DNA of 64,000 nt from Conchocele bisecta (GCA_029237695.1 CM055279.1:57547530-57611529), one strand, 5' to 3'. Counted from the first letter of the stretch, positions 1-12,284 are shown. Numbers and translations are program-made. The notes: generated by a model from the letters alone, not told the origin.

Positions 1-19
1 CGGGAAACCCCTATTTATT

Positions 20-1296
20 AGCTCACCTGAGCCAAAGGCTCAAGTGAGCTGTTGTTACCGCTTTTCGTCTGTTGTCGTCCATCGGCCGTCGTCCGTCCAC
101 AATTCTCCCGAACCACTTTGCCAATGTTGGTCAAACTTCACAGATATGATATATGGGTAGGGGGACGTCAGATTTGTAAAATTGGAGGTCGTCGCATAAT
201 CCAAGATGGCCACCATGGGAAAGTAGGTGAAATTCTTAAAATATCTTCTCACAAACCGCCTGACTGATTTCAACGAAACCTGGCAGGAATGGTCAATAGT
301 CAATGCTGTCTCAGATTTGTTAAAATGGTTGCCCCAGACATGAGTGGTTAAGTAGGCGTCAAATTTCACATTGGACTGAATATGTTCATGTTATGTATCA
401 AATCGAAGTTTCGACAAGAATATCCCTCTGGAGCATGTTTTTTAGAAATCGGATGATTATGTCGTCCACGATGGCCGCCAAAATGCCAAAAGGTCATCCT
501 TCTCGTGAACCGCTTGGCCACTATTGGCCTAACTTCACTGTTATGGTCCATGTGTGAAGCCTTTACATTTTTGTTAAAACGGAGGTCATCGTCTAATCCA
601 AGATGGCCACCGTAGAAAAATATGTCAAATTCTTAAAAAATCTCATGAACCGCCATGCTCGATAGTCAACATTGTTTCAGATTTGTTAAAATTTTGGCCC
701 CGCGGTCAAAAATGGGCGGGCCGGGGGGGGGGGGGATCCAGTAGGGGTAATATTTTACATTTTACCAAATGCGGTCATGTCATGTATCAAATCGAATGTA
801 TCGACATGACAATAATTCTGGAGCATTTTTTGTTGAAATCATATGATTACATTATCCAAGAGGCCGGCCGGTGAAACGTTTTCTGCTCATGAACTGCTTG
901 GCCGATATGGGCCAAACTACATAGTTATGGTCTGTGGGTGAAACTTTTTCATATTTGTTAAAATGGATGTCATCAGCTAACCCAATATGGCCACCTTAGA
1001 AAAGTAGGCCAAATTCTTAAAAAAATCTTCTTCATACGAACGGCCAGACCGATTTCAATGAAACTTCGCAGTCATGAATGCTGTTTGAGATTTGTAAAAA
1101 TGGTGGCCCCGGGGTTAATTAGGAGTAAAATTTCACATTTTACCAAATATGGTCATGTTGTATATCAAATCGAAGGTATTGAGGAGACGATCGCTCTGAA
1201 GCAGCTTTTATTGAAATAGGATGATTACATCATCCAAGATGGCCACCAAAGGGTCAAACCGGTATCTTTTTATTAGACCTTTCCAACAGCCTTTTT
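20..1296 (+). repeat. Tandem-core element, family A (5' part)
   Basis: The copy opens with the palindromic head AGCTCACCTGAGC...CTCAAGTGAGCT, followed by a CGTC/GTCC-rich stretch and then monomers of about 430 bp. Recurring phrases are AACCGCTTGGCC, CCAAGATGGCC and CAAATCGAAGGTAT. The same head and monomers recur at 9871-11424. This copy stops at 1296, where a family B element begins; family A core text (TGGCTGATGCTGGCCAAAC) resumes just after B ends at 4539, so B is inserted in A. Open frames here are not coding: they follow monomer periodicity. A Helitron-like or pearl-like origin is inferred from the architecture. Confidence 0.8.
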
Positions 1297-4200
1297 ATGC
1301 CCACGCCACCGAATGGTGAGGGGGGCATATAGTGTTACCGGCGTCCGTACGTACATACGTACGTCCCGAAACCTTAACGCTCCACATTCGTCCTGCCCCC
1401 GCTAAACCCAGGGTCAAGGTCACAGACTTAAACGCTCGGGTAAATGGCTTATAATTTCTGTTTCCTTGCTCGGATCTGCTTTACATTTCACACACACATT
1501 ACTCCAATGGTCTTCTACCGCCCTGTGACAAATCCACATTCGTCCCACCCCCGCTAAGCCCAGGGGCGGGACAGACTTGGTGCGTTCGAAACCTTAACAC
1601 TCGTTAAATGGCTTCTAATTTCTGTTTCCTTGCTCGGATCTGCTTTACATTTCACACACGCATTGCTCCAATGGTCTTCTACCACCCTGTGACAAATCCA
1701 CATTCGTCCCGCCCCTGCTAAGCCCAGGGGCGGGACAGACTTGGTGCGTTCGAATCCTTAACACTCGGGTAAATGGCTTATAATTTCTGTTTCCTTGCTC
1801 GGATCTACTTCACATTTCACACACGCATTGCTCCAATGCTCCTCTACCGCCCTGTGATAAATCCACATTCGTCCCGCCCCCGCTAAGCCCAGGTTCAAGG
1901 TTACAGACTTGGTGCGTTCAAAACCTTAACGCTCGGGTAAATGGCTTATAATTTCTGTTTCCTTGCTCGGATCTGCTTTACATTTCACACACGCATTGCT
2001 CCAATGGTCTTCTACCACCCTGTGACAAATCCACATTCGTCCCGCCCCTGCTAAGCCCAGGGGCGGGACAGACTTGGTGCGTTCGAAACCTTAACGCTCG
2101 GGTAAATGGCTTATAATTTCTGTTTCCTTGCTCGGATCTGCTTCACATTTCACACACGCATTGCTCCAATGGTCTTCTACCGCCCTGTAACAAATCCACA
2201 TTCGTCCTGCCCCCGCTAAGCCCAGGGGCTAGACAGACTTGGTGCGTTTGAAACCTTAACGTTCGGGTAAATGGCTTATAATTTCTGTTTCCTTGCTCAG
2301 ATCTGCTTCACATTTCACACACGCATTGCTCCAATGCTCCTCTACCGCCCTGTGACAAATCCACATTCGTCCCGCCCCCACAATGCCCAGGGTCAAGGTC
2401 ACAGACTTGGTGCGTTCGGAACCTTAATGCTCGGGTAAATGCCTTATAATTTCTGTTTCCTTGCTCGGATCTGCTTCACATTTCACACACGCATTGCTCC
2501 AATGGTCTTCTACCGCCCTGTGACAAATCCACATTCGTCCCGCCCCCGCTAAGCCCAGGGGCGGGACAGACTTGGTGCGTTCGAAACCTTAACGCTCGGG
2601 TAAATGGCTTATAATTTCTGTTTCCTTGCTCGGATCTGCTTCACATTTCACACATGCATTGCTCCAATGGTCCTCTACCGCCCTGTAACAAATCCACATT
2701 CGTCCCGCCCCCGCGAAGCCCCAGGATCAAGGTCACAGACTTGGTGCGTTTGAAACCTTAATGCTCGGGTAAATGCCTTATAATTGTATCCCCGGGACTC
2801 CGTCGGGGGATACTATGGATTTGACAGCGGGCCGCGTCTGCGTCCGCATCCGCCGCAGACATTTCTTGTGTGTCGCGCACAAGAATGACAACTCTTGCAT
2901 AGCTAATTTTTTAGTTATCTCCCTTTTTTGTTTCTCGCACTGATTTTGTGTCCGGAGCATAACTCCACCACCCTTTGGAATATTTTCATGAAACTTCACA
3001 CATGCATAGACCACGACCCGAAGGTGTGTCACGCATAAGAATGACAACTCTTGCATAGCTATTTTTTTAGTTATCTCCCTTTTTTGTTTCGCGCACTGAT
3101 TGATCATAACTCGAGCACCCTTTGGAATATTTTTATGAAACTTCACACATTCAATTAGACCACGAACCGAAGGTGTGTCGTGCACAAGAATGACAACTCT
3201 TGCATAGCTAATTTTTTAGTTATCTCCCTTTTTTGTTTTTGCGCACTGATTTCCTGTACGGAACATAACTCCACCACCCTTTGGAATATTTTCATGAAAC
3301 TTCACACATGCATAGACCACGACCCGAAGGTGTGTCGCGCACAAGAATGACAACTCTTGCATAGCTAATTTTTTAGTTATCTCCCTTTCTTGTTTCGCGC
3401 ACTGATTTCCTGTACGGAACATAACTCCACCACCCTTTGGAATATTTTCATGAAACTTCACACATGCATAGACCACGACCCGAAGGTGTGTCGCGCACAA
3501 GAATGACAACTCTTGCATAGCTAATTTTTTAGTTATCTCCCTTTCTTGTTTCGCGCACTGATTGACCATAACTCGACCACCCTTTGGAATATTTTTATGA
3601 AACTTCACACATTCAATTAGACCACGAACCGAAGGTGTGTCGTGCACAAGAATGACAACTCTTGCATAGCTAATTTTTTAGTTATCTCCCTTTTTTGTTT
3701 TTGCGCACTGATTTCCTGTACGGAACATAACTCCACCACCCTTTGGAATATTTTCATGAAACTTCACACATGCATAGACCACGACCCGAAGGTGTGTCGC
3801 GCACAAGAATGACAACTCTTGCATAGCTAATTTTTTAGTTATCTCCCTTTCTTGTTTCGCGCACTGATTTCCTGTACGGAACATAACTCCACCACCCTTT
3901 GGAATATTTTCATGAAACTTCACACATGCATAGACCACGACCCGAAGGTGTGTCGCGCACAAGAATGACAACTCTTGCATAGCTAATTTTTTAGTTATCT
4001 CCCTTTCTTGTTTCGCGCACTGATTGACCATAACTCGACCACCCTTTGGAATATTTTTATGAAACTTCACACATTCAATTAGACCATGAACCGAAGGTGT
4101 GTCGTGCACAAGAATGACAACTCTTGCATAGCTAATTTTTGAGTTATCTCCTTTTTTTGTTTTCGCGCACTGATTTCCTGTCCGGAGCATAACTTCTACT

Positions 4201-4539
4201 GCCCTGTAACAAATCCACATTCGTCCCGCCCCCGCGAAGCCCCAGGATCAAGGTCACAGACTTGGTGCATTTGAAACCTTAATGCTCGGGTAAATGACTT
4301 ATAATTTCTGTTTCCTTGCTCGGATCTGCTTCACATTTCACACACGCATTGCTCCAATGCTCCTCTACCGCCCTGTGACAAATCCACATTCGTCCCGCCC
4401 CGCTAAGCCCAGGGTCAAGGTCACAGACTTGGTGCGTTCGAAACCTTAACGCTCGGGTAAATGGCTTATAATCAAATATGCCTCGTTTTCTTTGGCTGCC
4501 AGCGGGGGCATTCGTGTGCCGACAGGCCACATTTCTCGT
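1297..4539 (+). mobile_element. Tandem-core element, family B, interrupted by family C
   Basis: The head is ATGCCCACGCCACCGAATGG with its inverse GGTGAGGGGGGCAT. The core has about nine monomers of about 155-160 bp (CCGCCCTGTGACAAATCCAC, GGTCAAGGTCACAGACTTGG, CTTATAATTTCTGTTTCC). The tail at 4488-4539 carries GCGGGGGCAT, the inverse of the head, then a GC-rich hairpin and ATTTCTCGT. Family C occupies 2786-4194. About 110 bp of B just before C (2675-2785) is nearly repeated just after it (4195-4305). A second complete copy lies at 58209-59210. No protein-coding content is seen. Confidence 0.8.
2786..4194 (+). mobile_element. Tandem-core element, family C, nested in B
   Basis: The head is a palindrome, GTATCCCCGGGACTCCG followed by TCGGGGGATAC, then a CCGCGTC-rich stretch and about nine monomers of about 154 bp (GAATGACAACTCTTGCATAG, CACCCTTTGGAATATTTTC, ATGAAACTTCACAC). 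The 463-bp block 3184-3646, three monomers, is almost identical to 3647-4109. This is a recent higher-order duplication. The family's hairpin tail, present at 19146-19215, is missing here. Reverse-strand open frames of 135-180 codons repeat with the monomers and are not genes. Confidence 0.8.
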
Positions 4540-5365
4540 CTTACTAATAACTTGGCTGATGCTGGCCAAACTTCATAGTTATTTTCTTTCAGTGAAACAT
4601 TTACAGAGTTTCGAATTCTTCATATTGTTTTTAGTATTATAATTTTATACCTGAAATACAAATATTGTTTTTATACAACCTTTTTAAAAAAACAGTACAT
4701 ATTATGTTTTTATGGGTGGGCAGGCGGGCATTCGTGCGGCGGACAGAAAAAGTGCATAGTTTGTGTACACAACTCCTCTGAAACCGTTCAGTCAATCGAT
4801 CTGAAACTATACACACGTCTTCTACACATATTGAAGATGTGCACCTTGGTGTTTTTATGCCGAAAAAATATTTTTTAACAAAAATATCACCCTTTTAACT
4901 TAGCCATTTTTTCTACATTTTGCTATACAATTCTATATAGGCTACAAAGTTTGTGTACACAACTCCTCTGAAACCATTCAATCAATAGATCTGAAACTAT
5001 ACACACGCTTTCTACACATATTGAAGATGTGCTCCTTGATGTTTTTATTGCGAAAATCTTTTTTTTTAACAAAAATATCACCTTTTTTAAATAGCCATTT
5101 TTTCTACATTTTTGTATACAGTTCTATATAATTTCTACTTTACACATCTCTACCTAAATTAATATACCTGTTTATCACAACAAGAGGAAGAAATAATGCT
5201 ATAGATTTTCAGATTCTTATTAATGTTTTTTGCCTTGGTGACAGCTTCACATTTTTGCATCTTCACTGTCAGGCCCATCTTCGACGGGTGTATTTTGTGA
5301 CTTACGGCGCTCTTGTTCTACAAATAGTTTCAATTTTAGTTAGAAGTTTTTCAGAAGATACATGT
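4540..5365 (+). repeat. Family A remnant plus a two-copy 190-bp repeat
   Basis: Positions 4548-4605 resume the family A core interrupted by B. From about 4746 a unit of about 190 bp occurs twice (near 4746-4935 and 4936-5125); both copies contain TGTGTACACAACTCCTCTGA and TACACATATTGAAGATGTGC. A GGGTGGGCAGGCGGGCATTC stretch near 4710 resembles a tandem-core element head. The remaining AT-rich DNA shows nothing recognisable. Confidence 0.6.
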
Positions 5366-7298
5366 TTATACCCCCCCCCACCCCCGCAACGAGTTGTGGG
5401 GGGTATACTGGAGTCAGGTCGTCCATCCGTCCATCCGTCCGAGCTTACAAATGGATACATATGTGGCTAGGAGAACAATAGGTTATGTAATATTCTATTG
5501 TTCCGTGATTTTATGTGGCTAAAATGGGTTTATGTGGCTACAGAACAATAGGGATGAACAAAGGAAAAGGTTAGGGTTAGCCACATAAGTATCCATTTGT
5601 CCGTCCGTCACTAAACTTAACATCAGAGAAATATTGTTATAACTTTTATTTCCTTCATCTAAAGTGCTTAATATTTCACACATGCATTCCTGTAAGGCTC
5701 TACTACCATGCTGTGCCAAATCCATGACCGTCCAACCCCCGCTGATCCCAAGGTCACGGTCAAATACTTAGTCTCTTTACAAAACTTAACATCAGAGAAA
5801 TATTGTTATAACTTCTATTTCCTTCATCTAAAATGCTTAATATTTCACACATGCATTCCTGTAAGGCTCTACTACCATGCTGTGCCAAATCCACGACCGT
5901 CCAACCCCCGCTGATCCCAAGGTCAAGGTCAAATACTTAGTCTCTTTACAAAACTTAACATCAGAGAAATATGTTATAACTTCTATTTCCTTCATCTAAA
6001 ATGCTTAATATTTCACTCGTGCATTCCTGTAAGGCTCTACTACCAGGCTGTGCCAAATCCACGACCATCCAACCCCCGCTGATCCCAAGGTCAAGGTCAA
6101 ATACTTAGTTTCTTTACAAAACTTAACATCAGAGAAATATTGTTATAACTTCTATTTCCTTCATCTAAAATGCTTCATATTTCACACATGCATTCCTGTA
6201 AGGCTCTACTACCATGCTGTGCCAAATCCACGACCGTCAAACCCCCGCTGATCCCAAGGTCAAGGTCAAATACTTAGTCTCTTTACAAAACTTAACATCA
6301 GAGAAATATGTTATAACTTCTATTTCTTTCATCTAAAATGCTTAATATTTCACACATGCATTCCTGTAAGGCTCTACTACCATGCTGTGCCAATCCACGA
6401 CCGTCCAACCCCCGCTGATCCCAAGGTCAAATACTTAGTCTTTTTACAAAACTTCACATCAGAGAAATATGTTGTAACTTTTATTTCCTTCATCTAAAAT
6501 GCTTAATATTTCACACATGCATTCCTGTAAGGCTCTACTACCATGCTGTGCCAAATCTACGACCGTCCAAACCCCGCTGATCCCAAGGTCACGGTCAAAT
6601 ACTTAATCTCTTTACAAAACTTAACATCAGAGAAATATTGTTATAACTTCTATTTCCTTCATCTAAAATGCTTAATATTTCACACATGCATTCCTGTAAG
6701 GCTCTACTACCATGCTGTGCCAAGTCCACGACCGTCCAACCCCCGCTGATCCCAAGGTCAAGGTCAAATACTTAGTCTCTTTATAAAACTTAACATCAGA
6801 GAAATATGTTATAACTTCTATTTCCTTCATCTAAAATGCTTAATATTTCACACATGCTTTCCTGTAAGGCTCTACTACCATGCTGTGCCAAATCCACGAC
6901 CGCCCAACCCCCGCTGATCCCATGGTCAACGTCAAATACTTAGTCTCTTCACAAAACTTAACATCAGAGAAATATTGTTATAACTTTTCTAAAATTCTTA
7001 ATATTTCATGCATGCATGCATGCATGCTCTAAGGCTCTACTGTCATGCTGTGACATATCCCCGCTGATCCCAAGGTCAAGATCACATACTTAGTCTCTTT
7101 ACAAAACTTAACATCAGAGAAATCGGTTATAACTTCTATTTCCTTGCTCGGATCTGCTTCACATTCACGTTCGTGCCGCACCCGCTAAGCCCAGAGTCAA
7201 GGTCACAAGCCCACACACTTGGAAAATTTTACATATTTAGGGGTACCTGGGCCCACGCGGGGGGTATTCCGTAAGCCTCGCTTACTGACCAATCTAGT
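5366..7298 (+). mobile_element. Tandem-core element, family F, complete
   Basis: The head pairs TATACCCCCC with GTGGGGGGTATAC (5368-5406), followed by GTCCATCCGTCC microsatellite. The core has about ten monomers of about 168 bp (TAAGGCTCTACTACCATGCT, AACCCCCGCTGATCCCAAGG, ACTTAACATCAGAGAAATA). The tail has GCGGGGGGTATTCC, the inverse of the head, then the hairpin GTAAGCCTCGCTTAC and TGACCAATCTAGT. Hairpin plus CTAG-T resembles a Helitron 3' end. Small open frames starting near 5708 and 6543 are the same monomer translated and are not genes. Confidence 0.8.
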
Positions 7299-7407
7299 TG
7301 CGTTAGATTTTCGACATTTTGTTATAAGTACCATTATCTGTCAGTTTCTGTAATAATATAGACATGTAAAAACATGTTGCATTTCTCCTAGGTGCCACAT
7401 TTACCCA

Positions 7408-7461
7408 TGATCTTCATGGACTCAGGTGAGCGATATAGGGCCATCATTACCCTCTTGTTTT
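7408..7461 (+). repeat. Family A tail
   Basis: GACTCAGGTGAGCG followed by the imperfect hairpin AGGGCCATCATTACCCT and CTTGTTTTCTAG matches the family A 3' end at 11385-11424. It may be the 3' end of the copy that starts at position 20, with B and F inserted in between. Confidence 0.65.
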
Positions 7462-7768
7462 CTAGATGGAATAGCTGAATCAAATACTGTTAATTAAGAA
7501 ACAAACACATGTTGCAAATCAAATTGTTTGTTAGCTTAAAATCTAAGAAAACAACAAATGTTGTTCTCAATGTGGGAGGAAACTGGAACAAGACCCACTT
7601 GTTTGTTCTGGCGACCACCATTGGTCAATGAGCAAATTTGTGTTGATTTGGTGAGAAGTTCACTCGTTACAAATTGTGCTAACAAGCATAACCATACCTG
7701 ATTACAATGTACATGCATGTATATTACACAATAAATATTTTGTTTACATTTATTGACATTTTTTATTG
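7462..7768. other. Intron, nothing recognised
   Basis: AT-rich sequence. Reverse-strand open frames here lack recognisable motifs and are not called. Confidence 0.5.
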
Positions 7769-8180
7769 TCTCACCCATGATAGTGGAAAGTGAAACATAG
7801 CAGTCGCAATTCCAGCGGCGGTGTCGGCATCGTCAACATCGGCGGCGGCGTTGTCGGCGTCGTCGGCGGTGTCGTCGGTATCATTGTTTTCAACAATGTC
7901 GGATGTAAATGTTGTACGTAGCCAAATTTCCCGTAGTCGGATTATCTCCAAACTTCATCAATAGCCTCTTGATATTGATGGATATCTACCAGTGTAATTC
8001 GGCTGACCTCGACCTTTTTGATTGCTATCCACCCTATATCATTTGTATGACCTTGGTGACCGTGACCTTCGTATAAAATTTTGGACTTCCTCATATTGTG
8101 ACCTTGACCTTGGTGACCTTGACCTTCGTGGCGATTGCCTTGTTTAGTGGGTGAGACACTCCCTGGCGATCGCCATGTTC
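7769..8180 (+). mobile_element. Tandem-core-type element, family H
   Basis: GTCTCACCCA at the start is matched by GGGTGAGAC at 8149-8157, followed by the hairpin TGGCGATCGCCA. Between them lie a GTCGGC/GTCGTC microsatellite (7815-7880) and TGACCTTGACCTTGGTGACC phrases. Same plan as families A, B, C and F, but short and without clear monomers. It ends 97 bp before the exon at 8278. Confidence 0.6.
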
Positions 8181-8277
8181 AATATTGTGTCCTGGTACAT
8201 ATTTGTAAGGTAGCACCATGTGTGATATAGGTATATCAGCATCTACTCAACTAGCAGTTCACTTTCTTTGATTGCAG

Positions 8278-8318
8278 TCGGATGTTAAAGTATACGATGA
8301 CATTGAGCTGAAAGATGG
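8278..8318 (+). CDS. Internal exon, PH-domain adaptor (AFAP1-like candidate)
   Basis: A 41-bp exon sits between a good acceptor (TTTGATTGCAG) and a strong donor (G|GTAAGT). It encodes SDVKVYDDIELKDG with the last codon split after GG. The next exon found, at 45878, begins with the single base needed to complete Gly, so the two join in frame and no further exon is required between them. The acidic YDDI motif resembles Src-family SH2 ligands, as in the N-terminal part of AFAP1-type adaptors. The frame comes from the join. The exon is short and could be a chance match, but splice sites, phase and composition all agree. Upstream exons lie outside the window. Confidence 0.7.
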
Positions 8319-8448
8319 GTAAGTCATTCTGACATTGCTGTGAGTAATAAAAACAATGTAACAACAATAATATTGTGGCAGCATCTTTAAAGTGACCAGT
8401 AGGTGGTATATATTCATGGTAATGAAAATAGAAACTTTATTTTTGTTA

Positions 8449-8790
8449 TGCCCCCAGTCTCTGTAGAGCCGGGAGGCATATACACTACAAAATGTGTGGC
8501 ATATGAAATTTCATATGAAAATGATATAAAGTGAGCCGATATGCAATTCATATGCAAAATCTTCATATGCATTTCATATGCAAATCATATGAAGTAGAAA
8601 TTCATTATGCAAATCATATAAATTTCATATGAAGACCCATGTACAATGCTTTTAAATCTAAAATTTTCATATGAAAAACATATGAATTTCATATGATTTT
8701 GCATATGAAAAAATAATGTATGAATTGCATATGAAAAAAAATGTATATTTCATATGAATTGCAATTGCATATGCGCCAAGCCATTTCAGG
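8449..8790 (+). repeat. CATATG-rich palindromic repeat, copy 1
   Basis: A head, ATGCCCCCAGTCTCTG then CCGGGAGGCATA, precedes about 280 bp dense in CATATG and TTCATATGAA palindromes. It contains GAGCCGATATG. A related tract in opposite orientation lies at 21436-21752. Confidence 0.7.
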
Positions 8791-8972
8791 CATTTATATG
8801 CGCTAAATTCAAACAAATGCAAACAGTCTGATCAGGATCTACTGCTTCTGCTGTCCTTGTATCAATGCATCCTGCACTCTTTCTTGTAGATTCTGGAGTA
8901 TCAAACCTTACAGCAACTCTTCTTTTGTCTTGTGTGGTGGTTTTTTATAATATTTCCTGTAAATTAACCCAT

Positions 8973-9726
8973 TTCGCGCCTGCTTTAGCAGAGGCGCGAC
9001 TATAGTCGGCGCTTTTTCCGTCGTCGTGCGCATCGTCGTCGTCGTCGTCGTCCGCGTCGGCTGGTGTTTTTGTAAGGCAAATGCGTTAAAACTTATTCTT
9101 TTTTCACAATATCTCTTTAACCCCTTGCCAGACTTTAGCAGAGGCGCGACTATAGTCGGCGCTTTTTCCGTCGTCGTCTGCGTCATCGTCCGCGTCGTCC
9201 GCGTCGTCCGCGTCGTTCGCGTCGTCCGCGTCGTCCGCGTCGTCCGCGTCGTCTTCGTCGTCCGCGTCGTCCGCGTCGTTCGCGTCGTCCGCGTCGTCTG
9301 CGTCGTCCGCGTTCCGCGTCGTCCGTTTTTTTTGTAAGGCAAATGCGTTAAAGTTATTGTTTTTTCACAATATCTCTAACCCCTTGCCAGACTTTGATAA
9401 TATTTCACATCAATGTTCGTCTAGGGATGATGCTTCATTATGCACACCCCCACATCCAAATTCTCAAGGTCAAGGTCATTTATTTACTTGTAATGTTCAC
9501 CGGTTTTGTAACAGAAATGCGTTAAAGTTATTGTTTTTTCACAATATCTCTTTAACCCCTTGCCAGACTTTGATAATATTTCACATCAATGTTTGTCTAG
9601 GGATGATGCTTCATTACGCACACCCCCACATCCAAATTCTCAAGGTCAAGGTCATTTATTTACTTGTAATGTTCACGGTCAAATGCCTTGGGAGGCGCGA
9701 TACCACTTCCATAGCGGAATTCATCA
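8973..9726 (+). mobile_element. Tandem-core element, family G
   Basis: The head is TTCGCGCCTGCTTTAGCAG then AGGCGCGAC; it recurs near 9133. A 9-bp microsatellite based on CGTCGTCCG fills 9176-9320. Core phrases are TAACCCCTTGCCAGACTTTG and CTCAAGGTCAAGGTCATTT. The tail is GGAGGCGCGATACC, the inverse of the head, then TTCCATAGCGGAA. Open frames on both strands translate the microsatellite (TR and VV repeats) and are not genes. Confidence 0.75.
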
Positions 9727-9870
9727 AAAGTTTTTAGAGGAAATGCTACGTCATGATAAAATGGCATTTTTAATTGGATAAGAAAAACCGAAACCCATTT
9801 TCAAAATTAACCATCACATGCTCCCACATGCCACCCACTACATTTGGAGAAGTGGTCCCATTGTATTTTT

Positions 9871-11524
9871 AGCTCACCTGAGCAAAGCTCATGTGAGCTA
9901 TTGTTACCGCAATGTGTCCGTCGTCGTCCGTCGTCGTCGTCCGTGAACATTTTCAAACGTCTTCTCCTCGGTAACCATTAGGCCTATAGTCACCAAACTT
10001 CATGATCAAGGTCCTTAGGTAGGGGGATTACAAAATTGTTAAAATGACGTCACTACGTAACCCACGATGGCTGCCGTCTAAAAATAGCACAAATTCTTCA
10101 AAAATCTTCTTCTCAAGAACCGCCAACCGGATTTCGACAAAACTTGGTAAGAATGATCGATGTACAATGCTTTTTCAAAGTTGTTAAAGTGGTGACCCTG
10201 GTGTCAAAAATGTGCTTGGCCCGTGGGGTCAAATTGGGGTCAAATTTTATTTTTGACCGAATATGGTCATGTCTATATCAAATCGAAGGTATCAAAGAGG
10301 CGATCGCTCTGGTACAATTTTTGTCGAAATTGGATGGTCATGTCATCCAAGATGGCCGCCAAAAGGTCAAAAGGTTGTTCTTTTATTAGAGATTTAAAAA
10401 TTCTTCTTCACACGAACCGCTTGGCCCATGGTGGCCAACTTCACAGTTATGGTTCATGGGTGAAGCCTTTTCATATTTGTTAAAATAGTGGTCGTCACTA
10501 ATCCAAGATGGCCGCCGTCTAAAAATAGCACAAATTCTTAAAAAATCTTCTTCTCATGAACCGCCAGCCGGATTTTGACGAAACTTGGTAGGAATGATCG
10601 ATGTACAATGCTCTTTCAAAGTTGTTAAAATGGTGACCCCGGGGTCAAAAATGGGCATGGCCCGTGGGGTCAAATTTTATTTTTCACCGAATATGGTCAT
10701 GTCTATATCAAATCGAAGGTATCAAAGAGGCGATCACTCTGGTAATTTTCTTTTCGAAAATGGATGGTCATTTCATCCAAGATGGCCGCCGAAAGGTAAA
10801 AAGGTCGTTCTTTTATTAGAGATTTCAAAATTCTTCTTCACACGAACCGCTTGGCCCATGGTGGCCAAACTTCACAGTTATGGTCCATGGGTGAAGCCTT
10901 TTCAGATTTGATAAAACGGAGGTCGTCGCTAATCCAAGATGGCCGCCGTCTAAAAATAGCACAAATTCTTAAAAAATCTCATGAACCGCCAGCCGGATTT
11001 CGACTAAACTTGGTAGGAATGATCGACATAGAATGCTCTTTCAAATGTCTTAAAATGGTGACCCTGGGGTCTAAAATGGGCGTGGCCCGTGGGGTCAAAT
11101 TTTATTTTTGACCGAATCTGCTCATGTCATATATCAAATTGAAGGTATAGATGAGGCGATTGCTCTGGTGCAAACGGATGATTATGTCATCCATGATGGC
11201 CTCCAAAAGGTCCATTTATTCGAGATTTTGAACGTCTTTTTCTCAGGAACCACATGGCCGATGCTGGCCAAACTTCATAGTAAGTTAAGATCCTTGGGTG
11301 AAGCATTTTCAGATTTGGTAAAATGAGAGTCATCGCTTAATCCAAGATGACCGCCATCTAAAAATAGCACAATTTTTTTAATGGAGTCAGGTGAGCGAAT
11401 GAGGGCCATCATGGCCCTCTTGTTTAAAAAAATTTGAGTGCGTCATATGAATTCAATGTCACATTCTCCTCTGGTGTTCATGGAGTCAGGTGAGCGAATT
11501 AGGGCCATCATGGCCCTCTTGTTT
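9871..11524 (+). mobile_element. Tandem-core element, family A, complete, with doubled tail
   Basis: The head AGCTCACCTGAGCAAAGCTC with ATGTGAGCT is followed by a CGTCGTC microsatellite and three monomers of about 430 bp (GAACCGCTTGGCCCATGGTG, ATCCAAGATGGCCGCC, ATATCAAATCGAAGGTATC). The tail at 11385-11424 is GGAGTCAGGTGAGCG, the perfect 9-bp-stem hairpin GAGGGCCATCATGGCCCTC, then TTGTTT. The tail occurs a second time at 11480-11524, about 95 bp further on. Confidence 0.8.
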
Positions 11525-12284
11525 CTTTTTAAATCCAGATATACCCCTTTAAAATTGCCTAGGGCCATAATAAAATGTATGTCGGTTTGCGACCGGTCTA
11601 AAAAAGACGTGCCATCCTAAATTCTTTTATCACCATAAAAGCAACAAGTTTTTTTGGGTTTTTTTTTGTGCAACTTTTCGTTCTATTTCTTGACATTTGG
11701 GTAATAATTTACCTTTATTTCTGACCATCGCTCGTTTTTTCTCAGTGTCAGCTGAACGCTTTTGATCACGTTCTTGTCGTATTGTTACATAAACCACAAG
11801 TGTTTCAGTGATGCAGATGGAAGCAATTGATGGCGCATAAATTACCTTTCAAAATTTGAATAAAATTAGAAACATAACGTCAAACCTTCTTAAAAAATTC
11901 ATATACATCTCGTCATGTACCTGTATTTTACGTCATAAAATCTAGTCATTGAATGTATTAATCCTGAAAATCTCAACATTACAATGTTCTGAACAAAAAG
12001 TTATTTTACATTATACATCGTCGGAGTTTGTATCTTTCTGTACCTGCTTTATTATTATATTTCCCATGTTTTTTGTCAATTGAACATTTTTTTTTACCTA
12101 CCTACCTACCCATGTTTTACAAGTAGGGTCGGGTTTGGGCAAACCTAAATTTGTTTAATTGTGGCCCAAATGTCGCTCTTTTTTCTGCTATGCAAACATT
12201 TATGACTGAAAATCCTTTATTTAATGGTGTTACCAACAGAAATTGGAAACTTATGATACACCCTATTGCTCTCAGCAAACTATA
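11525..12284. other. Intron, nothing recognised
   Basis: AT-rich, with a short CTAC microsatellite near 12096-12110. Confidence 0.5.

Noticed and set aside
2778..4220. Reverse-strand open frames of 135-180 codons with repeated KFHENIPKGGGVM-type text
   Set aside because: They follow the 154-bp monomers of family C, recur at 16021-16812 in the same repeat, and show no start context or domain. Repeat translation, not genes.
9026..9342. Frames encoding TR-repeats on one strand and VV-repeats on the other
   Set aside because: Both translate the 9-bp CGTCGTCCG microsatellite.
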